A stretch of 32,222 nt of DNA from Chloroflexota bacterium. GTDB lineage: Bacteria > Chloroflexota > Anaerolineae > Aggregatilineales > Phototrophicaceae. The position numbers were made by a program, and so were the translations under genes. The DNA lies in NCBI GenBank assembly GCA_028873975.1, contig JAPPMO010000064.1, positions 1-32,222 of the forward strand. The letters are read 5' to 3'. The notes under the pieces are model-generated. The model searched no databases. It was given only the letters and a program-made list of their open reading frames with translations, and was not told where the DNA came from. Of the stretch, positions 6,985-15,347 are shown in pieces (position 1 is the stretch's first letter; the number at the start of each line of letters is the position of its first letter).

Positions 6985-7911
6985 TTAATCGGCGATCTTT
7001 GGATCAAAGGCGTCGCGCAGTCCATCGCCAATTAAGTACAGGCAGAACACCGTCGTGGTGATCAGCAAGCCCGGCAAGTAGACCAGATGGGGCGCCTTGC
7101 GCGCGTATTCCAAGCCGCCGCTCAGCATATTGCCCCAAGTCGGCGTCGGCGGTTGCACGCCGAAGCCCAGAAAACTCAGCGCGGACTCGGTTAAAATCAA
7201 GCCGCCGATGGCCTGCGACAAGGTGATGATCAGCAAGGAAAAGATATTCGGTACGATGTGGATGAACATAATGCGCCAGTTGGATGCGCCCATGGCGCGG
7301 GCGGCGATGATGTATTCGCGTTCTTTGATGGAATAGGTCTCCGCGCGCACCAAACGGGTAATGCCGGTCCAGCCCAGGATGCCAAAGATCAAGACGAGCG
7401 TTGCGGCGGTCGGCTTCCAGACCGCCGAAATAAGCATCAGAATGAAGAGGCCCGGGATGGAATTAAGCGTGGTGATGAACCAGATGATGAAATCGTCCGC
7501 AAAGCCCCCATAAAAGCCAGCGAATACGCCCACCACGATGCCGATGCCCAGCGACAAAAAAGCCGCGGCAATGCCAATCCCCAGCGAAATCCGCCCGCCG
7601 TAGAGCAGCCGGCTGAGGTGGTCGCGCCCAAGCTCGTCGGTGCCCAGCAAATGTCCTGGCGAAAATAGCGGCTGATACTTGTTGCGCACCGACTGCGTGA
7701 CCTGGTCGACTTGGAAAACGGTCTCGCTAAGGAAAGGGGCGGAAACTGCCAGCAGGACAAAGAGGCCAAGTACCGCCATTGCCAGCAGAGTAGGGCGGTC
7801 GCTGCGAATACGCCGAAACGCTTTCTGGTAGAGGTTCAGCGATGGCGTAAAGCCGTCTTGTTCCGGGTGCTTGAATTTCGCGATTCTAACTGCGGGTTGG
7901 TCTTTGGTCAT
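6985..7911 (-). CDS. Peptide-type ABC transporter permease, DppC/OppC-like
   Basis: This 308-residue inner-membrane protein has the OppC-type N-terminal segment (first membrane span near residues 42-65), a periplasmic stretch with LLGTDELGRDHLSRLLYGGR, and five further spans. The EAA loop EREYIIAARAMGASNWRIMFIHIVP contacts the ATPase. It pairs with the DppB-like subunit to form the channel for oligopeptides, nickel complexes or other DppA-family ligands. Its ATG overlaps the stop of the upstream permease by 4 nt (ATGA), so the two are translationally coupled. No DppD/DppF-type ATPase gene follows, because the next gene is rpsT. The complex must use ATPases encoded elsewhere. Confidence 0.92.
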   Translation of the reverse strand: MTKDQPAVRIAKFKHPEQDGFTPSLNLYQKAFRRIRSDRPTLLAMAVLGLFVLLAVSAPFLSETVFQVDQVTQSVRNKYQPLFSPGHLLGTDELGRDHLSRLLYGGRISLGIGIAAAFLSLGIGIVVGVFAGFYGGFADDFIIWFITTLNSIPGLFILMLISAVWKPTAATLVLIFGILGWTGITRLVRAETYSIKEREYIIAARAMGASNWRIMFIHIVPNIFSLLIITLSQAIGGLILTESALSFLGFGVQPPTPTWGNMLSGGLEYARKAPHLVYLPGLLITTTVFCLYLIGDGLRDAFDPKIAD

Positions 7912-8987
7912 GGTCGCGCTCCCGAGAAGCGAACGCGAGGGTCGGACAGGGCGTAAAGAATATCGGCCGCGATGTAACCTAGAATCGACAATATCGCCCC
8001 GATGACGACCGATGTCATCACCACGGGATAGTCGCGACTGACAACGGCATCAAATAGCAGCAGACCGATCCCGGGCCAGGAAAATATGCGCTCGATGATA
8101 ACCGAGCCGCCAATTAAGCCAAAGACGAGCGGACCCAAAAATACCGTCAGCGGGATGATGGCGTTGCGCAGCCCATGCCGTATCCAAACGCCGCGGCTCG
8201 TCAAGCCTTTTGCTTTCGCAGTGCGGATGTAATCGCTGTTGATAGTTTCCAGCATGGACGCCCGCATGAAGCGCGACCAGCCGGCGATAGGACCCATAGA
8301 GCTGACAAGCACCGGCATAATCATATAGTGCAGGCGCGCGTATATTGGCGGGCAGCCCCCGCGCACCGGCGGGCAGCGCCCGCCCATGGGCAAAATGGGA
8401 CTGCCGTCCCCGATGCCATAAGGCTCCAAAGCCCGGGGCAAAACCAAGCCCATCAGCATGATTGCCAGCAAGCCAAACCAGAAAGCCGGCACAGCGTCCC
8501 CAAGCACCGCGAAGATCCTTGACGACTTGTCGAAAGCGCGACCGCGTTGCAACGCTGCCAACAGGCCGATCAGGAGCCCGCCAGTCAGGCCAATCAGGAC
8601 GGCGGCGATGTTTAACTCGATCGTCGCGCCCAGCCTTTGGCTGATGAGATGGAGCGGGTTGGAGCCGCGGAACTTGAACGACGTGCCAAAGTCGCCGCGC
8701 AAGATGCCGTAGTTGTCGCCCCAGGAATCGACCTCGCCATCGGCATTGCTGTCGACCATCATCCAGTCATCGCCGATCAGCCAGCGCAAGTACTGAACAT
8801 GAAAGGGGTCATTGACGCCAAGCTTTATGGCAAGGCGCTCGCGCTCGTCCTGCCTGATTGTGGGGTCGAATGTCATCAAGGAAACTGGATCGCCAGGCGC
8901 CAGCAGCATGATGAAATAGACGATGATCGTGATGCCAAAAAGCGTGGGTATGGCTTGTAAGAGGCGGCGGGCGATGTACCGTTGCAT
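7908..8987 (-). CDS. Peptide-type ABC transporter permease, DppB/OppB-like
   Basis: This 359-residue DppB-family permease begins with MQRYIARRLLQAIPTLFGIT and its first membrane span, and has an EAA-like loop (DYIRTAKAKGLTSRGVWIRHG). Two extracytoplasmic insertions stand out. Residues 79-87 read DSNADGEVD, followed by WGD at 89-91, which resembles an EF-hand-like calcium loop. Residues 201-216 carry GGRCPPVRGGCPP, encoded by a palindromic DNA repeat (8347-8384). Both lie in loops that vary within the family, so the channel core appears intact. It follows the binding-protein gene after a strong hairpin and overlaps the DppC-like gene by 4 nt. Confidence 0.92.
   Translation of the reverse strand: MQRYIARRLLQAIPTLFGITIIVYFIMLLAPGDPVSLMTFDPTIRQDERERLAIKLGVNDPFHVQYLRWLIGDDWMMVDSNADGEVDSWGDNYGILRGDFGTSFKFRGSNPLHLISQRLGATIELNIAAVLIGLTGGLLIGLLAALQRGRAFDKSSRIFAVLGDAVPAFWFGLLAIMLMGLVLPRALEPYGIGDGSPILPMGGRCPPVRGGCPPIYARLHYMIMPVLVSSMGPIAGWSRFMRASMLETINSDYIRTAKAKGLTSRGVWIRHGLRNAIIPLTVFLGPLVFGLIGGSVIIERIFSWPGIGLLLFDAVVSRDYPVVMTSVVIGAILSILGYIAADILYALSDPRVRFSGARP
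8347..8384. repeat. Palindromic GC-rich repeat inside the DppB-like gene
   Basis: GGCGGGCAG occurs at 8347-8355 and again at 8368-8376, and the second copy belongs to a perfect stem-loop (GGCGGGC 8368-8374, loop AGC, GCCCGCC 8378-8384). The reading frame passes through it, giving the tandem Gly-Gly-x-Cys-Pro-Pro peptide in a periplasmic loop. It looks like an in-frame insertion of a small palindromic repeat. Confidence 0.6.
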
Positions 8988-9031
8988 ACCTTGCTAGCCT
9001 GTAGAATCGGCTGGGGCTTGCGGCCTAAGAA

Positions 9032-9059
9032 GAATCGGAGAGCCGAAGCTCTCCGATTC
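9032..9059 (-). terminator. Strong UUCG-loop hairpin behind the peptide-binding-protein gene
   Basis: On the minus strand, two perfect 12-bp arms (GAATCGGAGAGC and its complement) close a cUUCGg-type tetraloop, 17 nt after the binding-protein stop codon. Only TTCTT follows, so termination would be partial. It probably acts as an attenuator or as an mRNA-stabilising structure that keeps binding-protein transcript above permease transcript. Confidence 0.65.
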
Positions 9060-9076
9060 GTCAAAGATTGCCTTGC

Positions 9077-10870
9077 TTAGGGCTGCGCCATTTCCGGCGC
9101 GATCCAGGCATCCTGCGAGTAGGTGCGCGAGATCGGCGTCGGATTCCAGTTGCCCAGACCGGGCTGCGTCGCGGTCATGGATTCGGAAACATACATGTAG
9201 AAGTAGGGCATGTCCTCGAATAGGATTTCCTGCACGCGCGCGTAGATCTCGGCTCGCGCTTCCACATCGCAGCCAGGCACGACCCGAGCTTGATCGTTCA
9301 GTTCGATCAATTCGGCGTTGTAATAGGAGCCGAAATTGAAGCCGGAGCCGGGCACGTCAACTTCCGGATAGTAAAAGGCGGAAACATCCGGGTCCACGGG
9401 CAAGCCAAGGCTCCAACCCAGCATGTTCATGTCGAAGGTTTGGCCGACGAGTTCCGGCAGGAAGGCGCTGCCCCAGTCTATGGTCTCGAAGATGGCCTCA
9501 AAGCCAACCTTGTTCATCTCGGCTTGGAAGAAGAGTCCCATCTGCTCGCCGATGTCGGATCCGGCCGGTACATGCAAATCGAGCGTGAGTTCGCTGCCGT
9601 TGAAAGCCTCGTCAACCTCGCGCGCAAAGAGGCAATCCTGGCAAATGCGAGCCGTATCTGGATCATCGTCATGGTCAATCCAGCCGGCTTGCGTCAGCTT
9701 CTCCATCGCTAATTCGGGGTTGTATTCATATTGCAGCTCAGGATTGTAGACCCAGGATGTCGGGATCGTGTGCGTGGCGACCTTGAAGCCGTTGCCTTCG
9801 CGGATGCCCTCGATCAGCGCGTCCATATCGACGGCGTGGGAAATCGCCTGGCGGACCAGCCGATCACCCAATACCGGGTGCGGCTCTTGCGGGAGCAGAT
9901 TGCCCTCTTCGTCAAAGCCGGGCTGCGGATTGTCCGGATTGGCGTGATTCATGCCGAAGAATGTGAAACCGTTGCCCGTGAATTCGTAACGGGGGAATTC
10001 CAATAACTCGGGGTCGGTGCGGAAGTCTTCTTGACGGATGGAGGGCACGCCGATAATCGTAAATTCGCCGGCGATGAAGCGTTCGGTGGCGACATTCTCG
10101 TCGGCGACTTGCAGGGTAACCGTTTCAGCCGGGCTAACATAGCCGAGGATGGAATCGGGATATGCTTGATCGGCAATTAAACTGATGCGCTCGCCCGAAG
10201 CGAATTCGACGTCTTTGAAAGGACCGAAGGATACCGTCGGGATCCGCCGCGGATCGTCCATCATCATGGCGTAATTGTCGCCATATAGCTGGGAGAATAC
10301 ATGGGCGGGCACAGGCGTGATGTCATTGACGTCGCTGAAGGAGATGCAGTCCGCTTCGGAAAAAGTCACGACCACCGTGTAGTCATCCGGCGCTTCAATG
10401 CTGAGGATCTTGCCGCCGGCCGGCGTGCCATCCGCCATCGTCTGGAAGATGCCGGCGCGCGGGCTGTCGATTTGGCCGCTGCGCGTCGCTTCCACCGCCC
10501 ACATATAGTCCGCCGAGGTAATCGGCGTGCCATCGTTCCAGGCGATATCCTGGCGCAGATGGACTGTGAGTACGGTTCCAGTTTCATCGTATTCCCAACC
10601 GGCCGCCATGGCGCCGTCGAGATTCGGCTCTTCCAAGCCTGTGTAGGGGCTAACGCCGATGATGGACGGATATAGCAAACTATAGACAGCGCTGGATGCG
10701 GTATCGCCGCCGATAAGCGGATTGAATGTCGCCGGATCGCCGGCGGTGCTGGCGTCAATGATGATGCCGCCCAAGCCCGGACCTGGCGCCTCTTCGAACT
10801 CTTGCGCGCTAGCCGGCAGCGCAAGCAATAGCAAAATAATCAACAGGAATCGCATTTTCCCTGTGCCCAT
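9077..10870 (-). CDS. Peptide-type ABC transporter substrate-binding protein (SBP_bac_5)
   Basis: This 597-residue exported protein is of the DppA/OppA family. A signal peptide (MGTGKMRFLLII, then a Leu-rich core and PASAQ) precedes the mature chain. The family opening is visible in DASTAGDPATFNPLIGGDTASS, and VHLRQDIAWNDGTPITSADYMWAVE marks the SBP_bac_5 core. The frame is open from 10894, but AAGGAAGG upstream of ATG 10870 makes that the better start. It captures oligopeptides or related ligands for the two permeases downstream. An ATPase gene is missing from the unit. The 322 bp upstream (10871-11192) are AT-richer. I could not pick out a convincing promoter for this gene there. Confidence 0.92.
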   Translation of the reverse strand: MGTGKMRFLLIILLLLALPASAQEFEEAPGPGLGGIIIDASTAGDPATFNPLIGGDTASSAVYSLLYPSIIGVSPYTGLEEPNLDGAMAAGWEYDETGTVLTVHLRQDIAWNDGTPITSADYMWAVEATRSGQIDSPRAGIFQTMADGTPAGGKILSIEAPDDYTVVVTFSEADCISFSDVNDITPVPAHVFSQLYGDNYAMMMDDPRRIPTVSFGPFKDVEFASGERISLIADQAYPDSILGYVSPAETVTLQVADENVATERFIAGEFTIIGVPSIRQEDFRTDPELLEFPRYEFTGNGFTFFGMNHANPDNPQPGFDEEGNLLPQEPHPVLGDRLVRQAISHAVDMDALIEGIREGNGFKVATHTIPTSWVYNPELQYEYNPELAMEKLTQAGWIDHDDDPDTARICQDCLFAREVDEAFNGSELTLDLHVPAGSDIGEQMGLFFQAEMNKVGFEAIFETIDWGSAFLPELVGQTFDMNMLGWSLGLPVDPDVSAFYYPEVDVPGSGFNFGSYYNAELIELNDQARVVPGCDVEARAEIYARVQEILFEDMPYFYMYVSESMTATQPGLGNWNPTPISRTYSQDAWIAPEMAQP

Positions 10871-11129
10871 GAGTCTGCTTCCTTCCTTTAGCATATCTTC
10901 GACTAGACGAAATACTTGCCATTACACGCAAGGGTAGTTTAGCATACATCTATCAGATTACTGGTTTGTTACGAGATATTTTAATCAAAATTTAGCTGGC
11001 CGCGCGGGCAGAGTTTGGCGAATCCATCCTGGCGTCGATGAAGTGGCGGGGCGCCAGTTCATGATTTGCGCCGATCGCAGACGCAGCTCCCTTGCGTTCA
11101 AGCTTCCCCTACAATATCGGCTGAGCATT

Positions 11130-11138
11130 TGCGATAAT
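11130..11138 (+). promoter_or_regulatory. Possible extended -10 promoter for the cytochrome gene
   Basis: TGCGATAAT contains a TGn extension followed by the -10-like GATAAT (11133-11138). No good -35 is present, which is usual for extended -10 promoters. Transcription would start about 48 nt before ATG 11193. Apart from this, the gap 10871-11192 shows no supported feature. Confidence 0.3.
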
Positions 11139-11192
11139 GTTGCTTGTCAGCCATTTGTGACGAATTTCTCAAATCAGATTGGAACGGTATCA

Positions 11193-11849
11193 ATGCGCGA
11201 ATTGCTTGAGATTCCATTCGTAGGCAGGCGATATTCTAGAGCCTTCTGTTTAATTATGGTTTTCGTCATTGCTGGCTGCGGCACTGTAGCCACGCCGGTC
11301 TGGCAAGCTCCAACGGCGACCGAGACCCGGGCAGTTGGGCAGGACCAAGCCGCGCCGACTATTGAGGCGACAAGCCCGCCTACGGATACGCCGATACCGC
11401 CGACCGCGACTTTCACGCCGCAACCCACCGCCACCAGCACGCCGGAACCGACCTTGACCCCGGAACCGACAGCCACCGAGGTCATGTCCCCGCTTGATCG
11501 CATGGTCTCCATGCGCGATCCGCAGAAGGGCGCCATTCTCTTCGAGACCTTCCAGGAAAGGGCTGGAACCGGTTATTCCTGCGCCAATTGCCATAGCCCG
11601 ACCAGTGAGGAAAAACTGGTGGGTCCGGGCTTGCTCGATATCAAGAGCCGCGCCTTGACCCGGGTCGAGGGGCAAAGCGCCGCCGAATACATCTACAACT
11701 CGATTGTGAATCCCAAGGAAATTGTCGTCGAGGACTATGAGCCCGAGCTGATGCCCGACAATTGGTCGGAGATCTATACCAACCTCGAGATCTTCGACAT
11801 CGTCGCCTATCTATTAACCTTGGAAGGCGACGGGGCGGAAAACGGCTGA
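11193..11849 (+). CDS. Monoheme c-type cytochrome lipoprotein
   Basis: This 218-residue lipoprotein has a hydrophobic N-terminal helix ending in the lipobox Ile-Ala-Gly-Cys29, so the mature protein is lipid-anchored on the outer face of the membrane. Residues about 38-97 are a Pro/Thr-rich tether with repeated PTAT/PEPT units, a style common in Chloroflexota exported proteins. The C-terminal domain holds one heme site, CANCH at 130-134, with Met187 (ELMPDNW) as probable distal ligand, and it ends in the usual terminal helix. It should carry electrons at the membrane surface, but no oxidase or reductase partner is encoded nearby. ATG 11193 is chosen over the open frame from 11043 because it starts directly before the signal helix. 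It converges with the ArgH-like gene across 30 bp. Confidence 0.85.
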   Translation: MRELLEIPFVGRRYSRAFCLIMVFVIAGCGTVATPVWQAPTATETRAVGQDQAAPTIEATSPPTDTPIPPTATFTPQPTATSTPEPTLTPEPTATEVMSPLDRMVSMRDPQKGAILFETFQERAGTGYSCANCHSPTSEEKLVGPGLLDIKSRALTRVEGQSAAEYIYNSIVNPKEIVVEDYEPELMPDNWSEIYTNLEIFDIVAYLLTLEGDGAENG

Positions 11850-11879
11850 CAGCGACCCGGAGGCTGATCCGACCAAGGC

Positions 11880-13379
11880 TTATCCCGCCGACGTTGCCAA
11901 TACATCGTTTATTTCGCTCCTGAGAAAGGACTCTGCGTCGGCGATCTTCTCCCTTGCGGCAGCCAGCCACTGCGCGTCTTGCTTTATACCTAGTCCCTGT
12001 TCTTCAAGAACCTGCGCCGTCGCCTTCGGCGCAGCGCCGCCGGGCAAGCTGCGAGCCTCGACGAAAGCGCTTGGATCCAGCGCCTCTTTCAGCATCGCTT
12101 CCGATAGTTCGACATCCAGGTCGAATTCGTCTTTGGCTATCTCACTCAGTAAGCCGGCTGTCAGATCATGTGGCGCAAGATCCTTTGCCATTGAATGACT
12201 CACAAGCGCCGATACGATGCCATGCGCCTCGCGGAAGGGCAGTTGGCATTGCCTGACCAAGGTATCCGCCAATTCGGTGACTGTTGTGAATCCCGCGCTC
12301 GCTCGCGCGCGCAGATGGTCAACGTTCACCTGCAGCGTTGCGATGACCGCGCCGTAGAGTTGCAGTATTTCCGAAGCTGTTTCCAGTGATCCAAACAGCA
12401 ATGGCAAGATCGGGTCTTCAATGTCTTGCGTATCGCCAAAAGGGATGTTGTGACACTGAGTGACGATGCCGCTCGCCAATGCCATCATGCGGCTGATCCG
12501 AGCCCGCAAGTGCTCGAGCGCAACAGGATTTCGTTTCTGTGGCATGATTGAACTGATCTGAATGAAACTGTCGTCAATGCGAATAGCGCCGCTTTCAGCC
12601 GTCGCCCAGAAAAGCATATCATGCGTAAACCTGGACAGATTGACTCCCAGTGAAGACAGGGCATTGGCCACGTCGGTCAAATTGTCGGCTGCGCCGATGC
12701 TGGCATAGGTGCTAAGCTGCACGCTGTCGAATCCCAACAGCTTGGCGCTAAGACTTCTGTCTATGGGGAATCCCGTTCCGGTGAGCGCGGCGGCGCCCAG
12801 CGGACTCTGGTTATTGGTCTCGTGCGCGAAGCGGAGGCGGGCGCCGTCTCTCTCCAGCATGGACAATAAGCCCGCGAGATAATGCGCCATGGTTGTCGGC
12901 TGCGCCGGCTGCGTATGCGTATAGCCGGGCATGAGCGTTTCCAGGTGATCGAATGCAAAGCGACGCATGAGGTCTCTGAAGGCTTGCAGCTCTTCAAATG
13001 TCTCCAGGATCAAAGAACGCAATGCCAGGCGCGTCAAAGCATAACCCAGATCATTGCGGCTGCGCGCCAACTGCAAGTTGCCGCCGAAGGCGCTGCCAGC
13101 AATTTTGATTAAGCGGCCTTCTATTGCGAAGAACATATCTTCCAGGCCGGAATGATAAACGACATGGTCAATGCCGCTGTCTTCCACCTGCTGCAAAGCG
13201 GCGAGCAAAGCCTGCGCGTTTTCCAGCGATATCACACCACAGCGGTACAACATGACAGCATGGGCGAAATTTGCCGCCATCATGGGTTCATAATAGTATT
13301 TTCTTGCGTCTTGATACGCGGGCTTGAGAACAAATTCTTCGTAGAGCGGATGCGGAAAACTCCCCGACGGCTTCGACAA
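11880..13379 (-). CDS. Argininosuccinate-lyase-like enzyme (fumarase/aspartase superfamily)
   Basis: This 499-residue enzyme shows the three conserved superfamily segments: ARSRNDL around 106-111, GYTHTQPAQP at 152-161 with the acid-side His155, and the flexible catalytic loop SSIMPQKRNP at 276-285. These enzymes eliminate fumarate or a similar acid from C-N or C-O substrates. It resembles ArgH most, but the first segment lacks the usual HTG before RSRND and the Gln-Val-Ala-Thr after it, and the second segment reads HTQPAQP rather than HLQRAQP. Its start lies 3 nt after the MalG-like permease stop, so it is the last gene of the transporter operon. That context favours a catabolic role on an imported compound over arginine synthesis. 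True ArgH remains possible, and no other arginine gene is present here. Confidence 0.75.
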   Translation of the reverse strand: MSKPSGSFPHPLYEEFVLKPAYQDARKYYYEPMMAANFAHAVMLYRCGVISLENAQALLAALQQVEDSGIDHVVYHSGLEDMFFAIEGRLIKIAGSAFGGNLQLARSRNDLGYALTRLALRSLILETFEELQAFRDLMRRFAFDHLETLMPGYTHTQPAQPTTMAHYLAGLLSMLERDGARLRFAHETNNQSPLGAAALTGTGFPIDRSLSAKLLGFDSVQLSTYASIGAADNLTDVANALSSLGVNLSRFTHDMLFWATAESGAIRIDDSFIQISSIMPQKRNPVALEHLRARISRMMALASGIVTQCHNIPFGDTQDIEDPILPLLFGSLETASEILQLYGAVIATLQVNVDHLRARASAGFTTVTELADTLVRQCQLPFREAHGIVSALVSHSMAKDLAPHDLTAGLLSEIAKDEFDLDVELSEAMLKEALDPSAFVEARSLPGGAAPKATAQVLEEQGLGIKQDAQWLAAAREKIADAESFLRSEINDVLATSAG

Positions 13380-13382
13380 TTG

Positions 13383-14276
13383 CTAGCCTTTCAGCCCGGT
13401 CAAGGCGATGCCTTCAATGATGTAACGCTGAAAGATGATGACTACGATGAGCAGCGGCACAACCGACAGCGAGGCGCCAGTCATAATCAGGTTCCAGGGC
13501 GTATCAGCCTCTGATGAAAATTGTTGGATGCCCACCGGCAGCGTGAACATCTCCGAGCGCGAGGTCGCAATCAAGGGCCAGATGAAGGCGTTCCAATTGC
13601 CGAGGAAGTTGAAGATGCAGAGCGCGCCGATAGCCGGCAGGCTCAGCGGCACCGCCACCCGCCAAAACAAGCCAAATTCGCTGACGCCATCAATGCGGCC
13701 GGCGTCGAGCAGCTCGTCCGGCACGCCCTGCATGAATTGCCGCATCAAGAAGATGCCGGCGGCGGTGATGACGCCGGGAAAGGCGATGCCCCAATAAGTA
13801 TCGACCCAGGTGCCGCCGATGGGCGGATTGGACGACATGATGAACCAGGGGATCAGCAGCATCTCCGTCGGCACCATCAGCGATGTCAAGAAAATGATGA
13901 AGATCGGGCGCTTGCCGGGGAAATTATATTTGGCGAAGACAAAGCCCGCCAGCGAATCAAAAAAAGCCACGCTGACCGTGCTTATCACGGCGACAATGAA
14001 GGAATTCTTGTACCAAAGCGGCAGATCGGTCCCGTTGATGACTTCCTCGTAATTGTCCGTTGTGGGTTCGATCGGGAATATATTGCGCCTGAGAATCTCT
14101 TTCTCCGGCTTCAGCGACGTGGACAGCATCCACATGAAAGGCACGATCATTGTGAAGGCGATCAGCGTCAACACGAGGTAAGAAAAGAACTTGCTCGTCC
14201 AACTGTCGCCGGCCTTGCCGACAGCCCGGACGCGGCCCTGATCCTTGAATATGTTGGAGGGGGTGATGGATTCCAT
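13383..14276 (-). CDS. CUT1-type ABC transporter permease, MalG-like
   Basis: This 297-residue permease has six membrane spans, the first at about residues 30-52, and the MalG-type EAA loop LLDAGRIDGVSEFGLFWRVAVPLSLPAIG. The C-terminal end QRYIIEGIALTGLKG is typical for MalG proteins. It forms the channel together with the MalF-like subunit encoded 10 nt upstream. The family imports oligosaccharides, polyols or glycerol phosphates. The ArgH-like gene follows directly. No ATPase gene is present, so a shared MsiK/UgpC-type ATPase from elsewhere is expected. Confidence 0.93.
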   Translation of the reverse strand: MESITPSNIFKDQGRVRAVGKAGDSWTSKFFSYLVLTLIAFTMIVPFMWMLSTSLKPEKEILRRNIFPIEPTTDNYEEVINGTDLPLWYKNSFIVAVISTVSVAFFDSLAGFVFAKYNFPGKRPIFIIFLTSLMVPTEMLLIPWFIMSSNPPIGGTWVDTYWGIAFPGVITAAGIFLMRQFMQGVPDELLDAGRIDGVSEFGLFWRVAVPLSLPAIGALCIFNFLGNWNAFIWPLIATSRSEMFTLPVGIQQFSSEADTPWNLIMTGASLSVVPLLIVVIIFQRYIIEGIALTGLKG

Positions 14277-14286
14277 GGCGCTCGTC

Positions 14287-15216
14287 TCAATTGATTCGCC
14301 GCGAAGTGATCGAAAGCTGGATGATGGTAACGCCGAGGATCATGGCGAAGAGCACAACAGTGAGCGAAGACGCATAGCCCATGTTGAAGCTCTGGAAAGC
14401 TTCGCGGTAGACGCGCAGCACGACGGTCGTCGTTGAATTGAGGGGACCGCCGCTGCCTTGCTCCGTCATCGCCACCACCGGCGCGAACATGCGCAAAAAT
14501 GAAATCGTCTGCAAAACCAGCAGATAAACGATACTCGGATTCAATAGCGGGAAAGTAATATAGCGGAAGGTATGCCAGCGGCTCGCCCCGTCCACCTCAG
14601 CCGCCTCGTAGTAAGTACGCGGTATCTGCTTGAGCCCAGCCAGGAAAATAATCACCGCGAAGCCCATGCCCTGCCAAATCACCAAGGCGAGCACCGACGG
14701 CAAGGCTTGCTGCGGACTTCTCAGGAACGGCTGTTGCGGCAAAGACAGCATCTGCAAGATCACGTTGAACAAACCAAAGCGCGGCTGATACAACATGCGG
14801 AATACCCAGGCGATGGCGATCGTCGATGTCACAAAAGGCAAGAAAAACAGGATGCGATACAAGGTGCTCATGAAGCGGATTTCGTTGAGCATCAAGGAGA
14901 TAAGCAGCGCCAGACAGAGTTGAATCGGCACGCCCAACGCGACATAACTAATTGTGTTGCCAAAAGCCGATTTTGTAATCGACTTCGTCTTGCCCAATTC
15001 TATAAAGACCTTCTCGTAGTTTTCCAAGCCGACAAACGGCTGCTCAGCCGCCAGCGGATTGTAATCGTGCAGGCTCATCTGGAAAGCGAAGAGCGCGGGA
15101 TAAACCCGGATATATGCGAAGAAAACGATCGGGATCGCCAGAAAGATATAAGCCCAAAATATTTTCTTGCGGGCGAGTGTCATATAAAATCCGCTCTGGC
15201 TTTGCCTCTTGGACAC
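14287..15216 (-). CDS. CUT1-type ABC transporter permease, MalF-like
   Basis: This 309-residue permease has a first membrane span at IFWAYIFLAIPIVFFAYI, five more spans, and the EAA loop YEAAEVDGASRWHTFRYITFPLL. The start is uncertain. The frame opens with GTG 15216, which lies 16 nt from the only good Shine-Dalgarno (AAGGAG 15238-15233), too far for efficient use. That Shine-Dalgarno instead suits ATG 15227, which begins a 15-codon frame ending in ATGA at 15183-15180, exactly where an in-frame ATG (15183) of this gene lies. Translation may therefore be coupled and begin at 15183, giving 298 residues. Either start leaves the membrane domain intact. A strong hairpin separates this gene from the binding-protein gene upstream. 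Confidence 0.88.
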   Translation of the reverse strand: MSKRQSQSGFYMTLARKKIFWAYIFLAIPIVFFAYIRVYPALFAFQMSLHDYNPLAAEQPFVGLENYEKVFIELGKTKSITKSAFGNTISYVALGVPIQLCLALLISLMLNEIRFMSTLYRILFFLPFVTSTIAIAWVFRMLYQPRFGLFNVILQMLSLPQQPFLRSPQQALPSVLALVIWQGMGFAVIIFLAGLKQIPRTYYEAAEVDGASRWHTFRYITFPLLNPSIVYLLVLQTISFLRMFAPVVAMTEQGSGGPLNSTTTVVLRVYREAFQSFNMGYASSLTVVLFAMILGVTIIQLSITSRRIN

Positions 15217-15227
15217 TTGTCGTTCAT
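15180..15227 (-). CDS. Putative 15-residue leader peptide coupled to the MalF-like gene
   Basis: A short frame, MNDKCPRGKARADFI, begins at ATG 15227, 5 nt after a strong AAGGAG. Its stop codon overlaps ATG 15183 of the MalF-like frame as ATGA. A small leader frame that re-initiates on the permease would explain the misplaced Shine-Dalgarno. The other explanation is a one-base sequencing indel that hides the true N-terminus. The peptide has no recognisable family. Confidence 0.4.
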   Translation of the reverse strand: MNDKCPRGKARADFI

Positions 15228-15347
15228 TTACTCTCCTTATGTAAACCGCGAAGCGAATGCGACAAGCAAGCTTACTATTTTGCGTGAGCGCGGCAAGCCT
15301 TTTCGCTGCCGCCGAGCGGCTACTGGATGCTGGGAAGCCCTTCGCGC

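Noticed and set aside
11043..11192. 50-codon upstream extension of the cytochrome frame
   Set aside because: It would bury the signal helix and lipobox inside the protein, and ATG 11193 directly precedes the lipoprotein signal.
13521..14294. 257-codon plus-strand frame
   Set aside because: It is a shadow of the MalG-like permease gene, with His/Arg/Asp-rich composition typical of antisense frames.
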